In this document: piece by piece, positions 13,721 to 19,191 of the stretch
Layout of the letters: each line of letters begins with the position of its first letter
Numbering within the stretch: the first letter of the stretch is position 1
Virus record (IMG/VR): IMGVR_UViG_3300047557_001636
Span: 1 to 28,919 of that record
Length of the DNA stretch: 28,919 bases
Reading direction: 5' to 3' (one strand)
DNA from: a virus
The notes under the pieces: model-generated
What the model was told of the DNA's origin: nothing
The model's database searches: none
Seen by the model: only the letters and a program-made list of their open reading frames with translations
Program-made: the position numbers and the translations under genes

Positions 13721-13984
13721 ATGAACATTCAAGCCGTAAAAACTGATATTGAAAAATCCGCCAGCCTGCAAGTTAAAGGCTTCACGCTTGATGCTGGCAG
13801 AATCGCCCTAGGTGCCATTCGTTCCGCTTTGCAATGTCGCGCCAAAAACCGCAAGGACGTCGCCATGCGAGCATTCTACCGCTGCATTTCGTGTTGCCGC
13901 GAATTGGCAATCAGCGGCGACAATACCGACCGTAGCGAAGCCGGTCGAATCAAACAAGAAGCTCTTTTACTCATCAAATTATGA
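13721..13984 (+). CDS. Small hypothetical protein, 87 aa
   Basis: First gene behind the class I promoter at 13658; GGAG lies 8 nt before the ATG. The protein (MNIQAVKTDIEKSASLQ...) is predicted helical and basic, with three cysteines in CRAKNRK...RCISCCREL that could bind metal but show no standard spacing. I do not recognise a family. Base composition is less GC-rich than in the polymerase gene. Its stop overlaps the next start (ATGA), so it is translationally coupled to the 30-aa gene and, through it, to the polymerase operon. The function is unknown. Confidence 0.65.
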   Translation: MNIQAVKTDIEKSASLQVKGFTLDAGRIALGAIRSALQCRAKNRKDVAMRAFYRCISCCRELAISGDNTDRSEAGRIKQEALLLIKL

Positions 13985-14073
13985 TTTCTCCCCCGCCCCC
14001 GCCTCCGGTCGACGCCAAGCGTGTGCGCCGCTACAACGAACAAAAAGCCGCTTACGAAGCCCAGCAAAAATGA
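13981..14073 (+). CDS. Proline-start microprotein, 30 aa
   Basis: ATG at 13981 overlaps the stop of the 87-aa gene, and its own TGA (14071-14073) overlaps the start of the 80-aa gene, both as ATGA, so it sits in phase in a coupled chain. The peptide begins MISPPPPPPVDAKRVRR and continues as a charged helix. Its first 12 residues and the DNA behind them are nearly the same as the start of the DNA polymerase gene at 14312 (MMSAPPPPPVDA). It may be a real microprotein, a coupling leader, or a leftover copy of the polymerase start. Confidence 0.5.
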   Translation: MISPPPPPPVDAKRVRRYNEQKAAYEAQQK

Positions 14074-14312
14074 AAATTTCAGGCACTCCCGATACCGCTC
14101 ACGGTCCTTACTATGTCTCAGCGATTGACGCGGGGCGTACTTTCTTGATGGCAGGCCCCTATGAACTCCACGGGGCGGCACTTGCCGACGTTGATCGTAC
14201 TTTGCGTATCGCATACGAACATGACGTCCGGGCTTGGTTCATGGCATGGGGGACCGTCCGCGTCGAAGGTTGCCAACGTCAAGGTCGACTTAACGAATTG
14301 GGGCTCATGTAA
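14070..14312 (+). CDS. Conserved-looking small phage protein, 80 aa
   Basis: Starts at the ATG at 14070, overlapping the stop of the microprotein gene; its TAA shares its last A with the ATG of the polymerase gene. The sequence includes GPYYVSAIDAGRTFLMAGPY, then LADVDRTLRIAYEHDVRAWFMAWGTVRVEG, an alpha/beta pattern that resembles small proteins in other phages near replication genes. No catalytic motif is visible. Because it is tightly coupled to the polymerase it may be a polymerase-associated factor, but that is context only. Confidence 0.65.
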   Translation: MKISGTPDTAHGPYYVSAIDAGRTFLMAGPYELHGAALADVDRTLRIAYEHDVRAWFMAWGTVRVEGCQRQGRLNELGLM

Positions 14313-16357
14313 TGATGAGCGCCCCGCCCCCGCCGCCGGTCGACGCCCCGCGCCCTTTGGCTTTCTACGACACGGAATGCTATCCGAATTATTGGCTCCT
14401 CAAGTTTCGGCCACGGGGCGGGGCTGTTTATAGTTTCCGCCTGTTTGCCGGTCAGGCTTTCAGCCCGGAGGAAACGGCGAGGATCCGCACGCTTTTTGAG
14501 CTGTTCACGACGGTCAGTTTCAACGGCAATTATTACGACGTGCCTCAGCTTACGGCCGCGCTGCAGGGCTACACGGCGGAGCAATTGAAGTGGCAAAACG
14601 ACCGGATTATTGACGACAAGGTAAAGCCGTGGGAGCTTGGCTTGCCCGATTGGCGGCCGGCGGACCATATCGACGTGCGTAAGGTCATCCCGGGCAAGGG
14701 CGGCCAGAAATACAAGGCCGGCATTATCCATTACAAGACAATGCGCGACCTCCCCTATGATCCCGCCAGCTATTTGACGGCGGAGCAAATAGCCCAGGTG
14801 GACGAGTATTGCGAGAACGACTTGGGCCAGCTGGAGGCGCTTTTTGATGCCGTCCGCCCCCAAATCAAACTCCGAGAGGCATTGGGCGCCCGGTATGGCC
14901 TAGACCTCCGGAGCAAGTCCGATGCCCAGGTCGCGGAGGCGGTTCTAAAACGGCGGTGTGAGATTGCCACGGGGCGGCGGATTTACAAGCCCGACATTGA
15001 CTGGAATATGCAATTCCGTTTTGACGTGCCGCCCTTTATCTCCTATCAGCTCCCCCAGCTCCAGCGCGCCTTGGCGATTGTCCGCGGATCCATTTTCCGC
15101 ATTACGCCCGCCGGCAAAGTGGACATGCCCCCGGAGCTGAAAGGGCTCACAATTACCATTGGCACGTCGTCCTATAAGCTGGGAATCGGCGGCCTCCACA
15201 GCCAGGAGAAGCAAGCGGGCCACCGTGCCGACGACTATTGGTGCCTCCGTGACAATGACGTCGCCAGCTATTACCCGTCGCTTATCCTCAACTCCGGTGC
15301 CTGGCCGGAGGCTATGGGGGAAACCTTCTTGCAAGAGTATGGCGGGATTAAATCGGAGCGCCTGGAGGGCAAGCGCAAGGCCAAGAAATTGACCAAAGGC
15401 ACGCCGGAGCACGAGGATGCGTCGACGCTGGATAGTGGCGGCAAAATTATGCTCAATGGCACTTTTGGCAAGACTTTGAGCGGCTTTAGTGTCCTATTCG
15501 CTCCAAAAATGGGCATTCAAACGACCGTGAGCGGTCAATTGTCCATCCTGATGCTGATTGAATGGCATGAGCTTTACGGTATCCCCGTGATTTCGGCCAA
15601 TACCGACGGCATCATTGTGAAATGCCCGCGCCACATGGTACACGTGTCGGAGGCCTTGATTGCCGAATGGCAAAAGCGCACGGGCTTGGAAATGGAGACC
15701 GTAGAGTATTTGGCCGTCTACTCCCGGGACATTAACAATTACATCGCCATCAAGTCCAAATGGGACGAGGAGGCCAAGCAATGGACCCGGACCCCGGACG
15801 GCACCAAGCGCAAGGGGGAATATGCCCCGACCTCGTTGATTATGAAAAAGTCCCCCGACCTCGAGATTTGCGCGGACGCCGTGGCGGAGTTCCTGGAGAA
15901 AGGCACGCCCGTGCTTTATACCATTTCCGCGTGCCGGGATTTGCGCAAGTTCGTGATTATCCAGAACGTGGCCGGCGGGGCCGTCAAAATGTGGGGCGAG
16001 GGGCCACGGCATAAGCGAGTTATGGACATGGTGTCCACACTCCAGGCGCGGGGCTGGGTTAAAGAGGGTCGCCAATGGCGTCGCGGGGATATCCTGGCGC
16101 CGGCCGCGACGGCTTATGAGCAATGCTTTGCGCCCCAAACGCCGGAGTATTTGGGTGAGGTGGTGCGCTGGTATTACAGCACGCAAGCGCCCGGCCCTAT
16201 CGTCTGCGCAACCAACGGCAATACCGTGCCCCTTTCCTATGGTGCCCGACCCTGCATGACGTTGCCGGACGCCTTCCCGGAGGATATCGACTATCAATGG
16301 TATGTCGACAAGGCGGAGGCCATGTTGCGCGACCTTGGATACTACACGTTGACATAG
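14312..16357 (+). CDS. Family B-type DNA polymerase with 3'-5' exonuclease, 681 aa
   Basis: The N-terminal exonuclease has FYDTE (Asp20, Glu22; Exo I), SFNGNYYD (Asp76; Exo II) and YCEND (Tyr166, Asp170; Exo III). The polymerase part has motif A DVASYYPS (Asp316-Ser323), motif B KIMLNGTFG (Lys378, Asn382, Gly386) and motif C SANTDGI (Asp432). In family B motif C is usually DTD; here the first Asp is Asn430, a change I recall from some phage polymerases, while the Asp that binds catalytic metal is kept. At 681 aa it is compact. The start MMSAPPPPPVDA is proline-rich. It is the fourth gene of a coupled operon (TAATG overlap with the previous stop). Its last codons form the -35 of the next class I promoter. 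Confidence 0.9.
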   Translation: MMSAPPPPPVDAPRPLAFYDTECYPNYWLLKFRPRGGAVYSFRLFAGQAFSPEETARIRTLFELFTTVSFNGNYYDVPQLTAALQGYTAEQLKWQNDRIIDDKVKPWELGLPDWRPADHIDVRKVIPGKGGQKYKAGIIHYKTMRDLPYDPASYLTAEQIAQVDEYCENDLGQLEALFDAVRPQIKLREALGARYGLDLRSKSDAQVAEAVLKRRCEIATGRRIYKPDIDWNMQFRFDVPPFISYQLPQLQRALAIVRGSIFRITPAGKVDMPPELKGLTITIGTSSYKLGIGGLHSQEKQAGHRADDYWCLRDNDVASYYPSLILNSGAWPEAMGETFLQEYGGIKSERLEGKRKAKKLTKGTPEHEDASTLDSGGKIMLNGTFGKTLSGFSVLFAPKMGIQTTVSGQLSILMLIEWHELYGIPVISANTDGIIVKCPRHMVHVSEALIAEWQKRTGLEMETVEYLAVYSRDINNYIAIKSKWDEEAKQWTRTPDGTKRKGEYAPTSLIMKKSPDLEICADAVAEFLEKGTPVLYTISACRDLRKFVIIQNVAGGAVKMWGEGPRHKRVMDMVSTLQARGWVKEGRQWRRGDILAPAATAYEQCFAPQTPEYLGEVVRWYYSTQAPGPIVCATNGNTVPLSYGARPCMTLPDAFPEDIDYQWYVDKAEAMLRDLGYYTLT

Positions 16358-16377
16358 GTAAATTATTTATCTACACT
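16349..16377 (+). promoter_or_regulatory. Class I promoter/operator embedded in the polymerase stop (site 4)
   Basis: -35 TTGACA (16349-16354) and -10 TACACT (16372-16377) are 17 bp apart. The operator AGGTAAATTATTTATCT (16356-16372) is identical to sites 1 and 3. The polymerase reading frame ends Leu-Thr-stop within the -35 and the first spacer bases (TAG at 16355-16357). It drives the run of small genes up to 17627. Confidence 0.78.
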
Positions 16378-16407
16378 CTCAGTAATACCAATCACGAAGA
16401 GTTGATG

Positions 16408-16725
16408 ATGCTAATTTTTGAGCCTGGTTTAATGGCCAATATGGAGGACGGGCACTTGCTTGCCAGCTTGCGCACGGAGCCTTCCATTATTCGCACGGCG
16501 GTGGAGCTGGATTTGATTGAGCGCATGGAGCGCCTGTTGGATGAACTGGCCGACCGTCCGACGGAAGATGAAATGGAAAAACGGTACGAAAGTCTGCTTG
16601 AACAAAGCGAATTTAGGGCGCAATTGATTCAAGAAATAATCGAACTTTGCAACAAGCCTGGCAGCAAAAAAGACCTTGTTGCCGCCATAAAAACGGCGCT
16701 TGGAAATAGCTACGTTGAACTTTAA
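16408..16725 (+). CDS. Small acidic helical protein, 105 aa
   Basis: Two adjacent ATGs (16405 and 16408) lie behind GAAGAG; the second gives the better 6-nt spacing. The protein (MLIFEPGLMANMEDGHLL...) is strongly helical and acidic, with long amphipathic stretches (LIERMERLLDELADRP, EKRYESLLEQSEFRAQLIQE) that suggest a coiled coil or dimer. I do not recognise a family. The second half is more A/T-rich than the first. It is the first gene of the unit driven by the promoter at 16349-16377; 24 bases separate it from the next gene. Confidence 0.6.
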   Translation: MLIFEPGLMANMEDGHLLASLRTEPSIIRTAVELDLIERMERLLDELADRPTEDEMEKRYESLLEQSEFRAQLIQEIIELCNKPGSKKDLVAAIKTALGNSYVEL

Positions 16726-16749
16726 TTTTGTCCAAACAAGGAGCAATAA

Positions 16750-16911
16750 ATGGAATTCAAGACAGGCACCAAATTGACGTGCCGGGATACCGGGGCGGTG
16801 TTTATTATCACGGAGTCGACGGAAATTGTTACGCGGTACCGCAACGGGGCAATCCAAGGGGAATGCCACACGCCGCGGCTTGCGGAGCTTTTCGAGGTGG
16901 GGGGTGTCTGA
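16750..16911 (+). CDS. Small hypothetical protein, 53 aa
   Basis: AAGGAG lies 7 nt before the ATG. The peptide MEFKTGTKLTCRDTGAVFII continues as a short beta-rich domain with ITRYRNG-like turns and ends FEVGGV. Its stop codon TGA shares its A with the ATG of the next gene (TGATG), so the two are coupled. The pattern of strands recalls small Tudor/SH3-like folds, but this is only an impression; no function is assigned. Confidence 0.6.
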   Translation: MEFKTGTKLTCRDTGAVFIITESTEIVTRYRNGAIQGECHTPRLAELFEVGGV

Positions 16912-17093
16912 TGGCCGCTAAAGTTTCCGCCGCGATGGTCAAAGCCCGCAAGCTGGTAACGGAAAAGGGGGCAACCCCCTATGCCGCGGCCAAGGAATGC
17001 GGCTTGACCCGCTCCGCCATCTATATGGCACCCTGGTACAAGGAATGGAAGGCGGCCCAACAATCCCGCAACTGTAAGGACTACCCGCAATGA
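16911..17093 (+). CDS. Small helix-turn-helix protein, 60 aa
   Basis: The sequence KARKLVTEKGATPYAAAKECGLTRSAIYMAPWYKEWKA forms a clear helix-turn-helix: helix, then AAAKECGL as the first HTH helix and TRSAIYMA as recognition helix. This is the size of a minimal DNA-binding protein and resembles the HTH of transposase or terminase-small-subunit N-termini. The start overlaps the previous stop (TGATG) and the end overlaps the 19-aa frame (ATGA). It is one of two evident DNA-binding candidates in the window that could act on the repeated operators, the other being the TetR-like protein; its own unit is under class I control. Confidence 0.65.
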   Translation: MAAKVSAAMVKARKLVTEKGATPYAAAKECGLTRSAIYMAPWYKEWKAAQQSRNCKDYPQ

Positions 17094-17149
17094 GTTGGCA
17101 CGACCACCGCGGACACGTTCCGCCCAAACCGCCGGAGCCCACGAAATGA
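17090..17149 (+). CDS. Microprotein frame in a coupled chain, 19 aa
   Basis: MSWHDHRGHVPPKPPEPTK lies between two genes with ATGA overlaps at both ends (17090-17093 and 17146-17149). The precise fit suggests that ribosomes pass from gene to gene through it. It may be a functional His/Pro-rich microprotein or only a coupling element; the sequence alone cannot decide. Confidence 0.4.
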   Translation: MSWHDHRGHVPPKPPEPTK

Positions 17150-17337
17150 AGCCTGCGACCTTTCCCCGCACTATCCGCCAGGCGCTTGGCCCTTACGCGC
17201 GCCTTGAACTGCACAAGCCGACGTCGCGCTGGCGTATTGCCGGCCGCGCGCTGGTCAAGGGTTGCGCCTACTTCGTGGCCGCCGTACTGGCTGGCGCCGC
17301 TTTCGGCTACTTCCTGGCTTTCGTGGAGCGCCTGTAA
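17146..17337 (+). CDS. Small single-span membrane protein, 63 aa
   Basis: Basic N-terminal half (KPATFPRTIRQALGPYARLE, SRWRIAGRALVKG), then one hydrophobic helix (about 38-59, CAYFVAAVLAGAAFGYFLAF) and a short VERL tail, which fits an inner-membrane protein with a cytoplasmic basic N-terminus. Starts in an ATGA overlap with the 19-aa frame; the next gene begins 3 bp after its stop. Unknown role. It is far from the lysis cassette in transcription terms but only 280 bp from the holin gene, which is on the other strand. Confidence 0.6.
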   Translation: MKPATFPRTIRQALGPYARLELHKPTSRWRIAGRALVKGCAYFVAAVLAGAAFGYFLAFVERL

Positions 17338-17339
17338 CC

Positions 17340-17627
17340 ATGCGCAAGACGCCGCACGTATGCAAGGCCGCGCAGTATAGCGACCAGATGGTTTGCCATG
17401 CGTGCGGCCTTTATTGGGACGTCAACGACCCGGAGCCGCCGGCCTGCCAGAAAGGTAAGCGGAAGGCGGCACCGATTGTCGTCGAGCCCTCGCCGCTACG
17501 TTTTCCGGAAGAGTTGCCCCCCGACGTCGCCGCTGAAATGGTCAAAACGTACCAGGCCAACGGCGGACGCGCGGAGGGCATGCGGGCGGCTTACCGCCTG
17601 CTATTGGACCGTATCAGCCCCGATTAA
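17340..17627 (+). CDS. Zinc-ribbon phage protein, 95 aa
   Basis: Cysteines in HVCKAAQY, CHACGLYWDVNDPEPPAC form a small metal-binding knuckle at the N-terminus (about residues 7-39). The rest is basic then helical (PEELPPDVAAEMVKTYQANG ... MRAAYRLLLDRI). The CxxCGxxWDxNDPxPPxC pattern is one I associate with small phage proteins of unknown function. It is the last gene of the rightward early unit and overlaps by 14 bases, tail to tail, the 3' end of the holin gene; no terminator is visible at this junction. Confidence 0.68.
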   Translation: MRKTPHVCKAAQYSDQMVCHACGLYWDVNDPEPPACQKGKRKAAPIVVEPSPLRFPEELPPDVAAEMVKTYQANGGRAEGMRAAYRLLLDRISPD

Positions 17628-18189
17628 CGGTTGGAATGCTGGGGTCGGCTTGCATCTTTCCCCGGTACCAAGAGGCAATGCCCAGGATAGGGGACACGAC
17701 CGCAATGATGCCCGCCACGGCCGCCAAGATCCCCGGCAATTGCGCCAGGCCTTCCGCGCGGTTGTAAATGATGGCCGCCCCGTAGGCAGCAAAGACCGTA
17801 AGCACGGACAGGACGACCGCCAATGCCACAGCAAAGCCGACGGCCGGGCGCCAGCCGTAGGTCGGCCAATGCTCCGACGCGGCCTCCGCTTGCATGGTCT
17901 TGTTTACGTCACCGGCGGCTTGCGCGGCGGCGGCAATCTCCGCCTTGGCCTGATCCGTGGCCAGCTCTTGGAGCTTGACCCGTTGGTCGGCCTCAATTTG
18001 CGCCAGCTTGACCGCCGCGTCGGGGTTGGTTTGGAGCGCCTGGCTTACCGCGGACGGCGTGGGCTCCGTGCCCAGCGCGGACGCGATGATGCCTCCGATA
18101 GCACCCCCGGCCGGGCCGCCCAGGAGCGTGCCCAAGAGCGGGGCGGCCTTGGCCACGCTGGCCGCTATGTCTTTCCATTCCAAGCTCAT
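17614..18189 (-). CDS. Holin with three hydrophobic segments (GTA/3TM type), 191 aa
   Basis: Matches the 3TM holin family: a Gly/Ala-rich hydrophobic N-terminus (about 10-40, LLGTLLGGPAGGAIGGIIAS), a charged helical middle (VKLAQIEADQRVKLQELATD), a SEHWPTYGWRPAVGF motif leading into a long membrane helix (about 113-139), and a last helix (about 150-172). Holins open the inner membrane so that the endolysin reaches the cell wall. The start is the ATG at 18189, which overlaps the stop of the endolysin gene (ATGA); a longer frame is overlap. It is the last gene of the late operon and meets the early genes tail to tail. Confidence 0.85.
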   Translation of the reverse strand: MSLEWKDIAASVAKAAPLLGTLLGGPAGGAIGGIIASALGTEPTPSAVSQALQTNPDAAVKLAQIEADQRVKLQELATDQAKAEIAAAAQAAGDVNKTMQAEAASEHWPTYGWRPAVGFAVALAVVLSVLTVFAAYGAAIIYNRAEGLAQLPGILAAVAGIIAVVSPILGIASWYRGKMQADPSIPTVNRG

Positions 18190-18572
18190 GCCGGGTACTC
18201 CTTGAAAGGTAATTGGAAGTGCGGGCCGTCCCTGAAGGTGCGCCAATCGCCGCCCCATTCAATAGGCACGGAAAGCTCCGCCGCGGCTTTCTTGACCACG
18301 GCTGCGACCTTGGCGTACAAAGGCCAGTCCCAGCGCACGGAGCCGCCGACGATAGCCCCCAGGTCGACCGCATGGCCGGTAATGTGGCGGCTGTTCATGG
18401 TCTGGCTGGCACCGGCGGCGACAAGCTGCTCTTGGCGGGCCTTGGAGCGCACCCCCTCGAGGACAGCGAAGTCCACAGTGCTGATCTCGATGGCGCGCTT
18501 GACGCATGCGACCAGATCCGGATGGACTCCGGCAAGCCGATCAAGGGACTTCTGACTGAGCTTGAAGGTCAT
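18186..18572 (-). CDS. Endolysin, M15-family peptidase, 128 aa
   Basis: Small single-domain enzyme with the zinc-binding pattern SRHITGHAVD (His63, Asp70) and a C-terminal EWGGDWRTFRDGPHF (Glu105 as catalytic base, His118 as third ligand), as in VanY/L-alanyl-D-glutamate peptidases such as T5-type endolysins. It would cut peptide stems of peptidoglycan. No signal sequence, so release depends on the holin coded just downstream. GAGGAAG lies before the ATG at 18572. Base use changes here: this gene and the holin look like the early region, while genes to the right look different. Confidence 0.88.
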   Translation of the reverse strand: MTFKLSQKSLDRLAGVHPDLVACVKRAIEISTVDFAVLEGVRSKARQEQLVAAGASQTMNSRHITGHAVDLGAIVGGSVRWDWPLYAKVAAVVKKAAAELSVPIEWGGDWRTFRDGPHFQLPFKEYPA

Positions 18573-18925
18573 GACAGCTTCCTCAATTTGTACAGGGTGG
18601 TCAGATATAGTCCCTCCAGAGTCTGGAGCAGGTTATCCAGTGCCGGGAGACCCTGGGTCAGCGCCTTCCGGTTCTTGTTGATCCAGACAAGGTCCTCCTC
18701 AAGGAGATCGATGATCTCGGCAACCTTGGGCTGTTTGCCCAAGGCGCCAACCTCCACCAGATCGAAGGCGCCTTGATGAGCTTCCACCAGCGCATCCAGA
18801 TGGCCGATGACGCCATCATAGAAGTCACCCAGGGCGGTGTGCCGAAACCCGGAGGTCTCCGCCCAGTGGGCAAGATGCGCGGCGTTGCGAGCGGCGAAGA
18901 CGCGCTCAATGAGCTCAGAGATCAT
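18569..18925 (-). CDS. DUF5856-like helical phage protein, 118 aa
   Basis: Helical protein with ARNAAHLAHWAETSGFRHTALGDF followed by FYDGVIGHLDALVEAHQGAF. This His/Trp/Glu pattern is like that of the Dps/ferritin-like DUF5856 phage proteins. Whether it binds metal is not known. It starts in an ATGA overlap with the upstream coiled-coil gene and overlaps the endolysin gene in the same way, so it is translated as part of the lysis cassette. Its role in lysis, if any, is unknown. Confidence 0.7.
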   Translation of the reverse strand: MISELIERVFAARNAAHLAHWAETSGFRHTALGDFYDGVIGHLDALVEAHQGAFDLVEVGALGKQPKVAEIIDLLEEDLVWINKNRKALTQGLPALDNLLQTLEGLYLTTLYKLRKLS

Positions 18926-19179
18926 TGCTTGTCCACCTTGTTATCCAGCTTGTCTTCGATCCGATCCAGCTTGGCGAAGATTGCACTAGACAGCTTATCG
19001 AAGGAATCCTGCTTGACATACTGTCCGGCAAGCAAGACCTTTAAGTCACTGACCTCGCTGCTCAAGTGGCGGTCAGCCCCCTCAAGATTCTTGACGGCCT
19101 CCCACATGGCTTTCATCCACCATCCGCCAAGGGCACCAGCCACGGCGAACACGACATTGAACATTTGTTGTTGATCCAT
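18922..19179 (-). CDS. Membrane-anchored coiled-coil protein of the lysis cassette, 85 aa
   Basis: An N-terminal hydrophobic stretch (about 8-27, NVVFAVAGALGGWWMKAMW) is followed by a charged coiled-coil-like region (LEGADRHLSSEVSDLKVLL, then FAKLDRIEDKLDNK). This one-span topology occurs in phage antiholins, small holins and inner-membrane spanin subunits. It is the first gene of the coupled lysis block (ATGA with the next gene) and begins 13 bp after the tailspike gene. No lipoprotein partner (outer spanin) is visible nearby, so a specific role is not assigned. Confidence 0.68.
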   Translation of the reverse strand: MDQQQMFNVVFAVAGALGGWWMKAMWEAVKNLEGADRHLSSEVSDLKVLLAGQYVKQDSFDKLSSAIFAKLDRIEDKLDNKVDKQ

Positions 19180-19191
19180 TTTATCCTCTAA

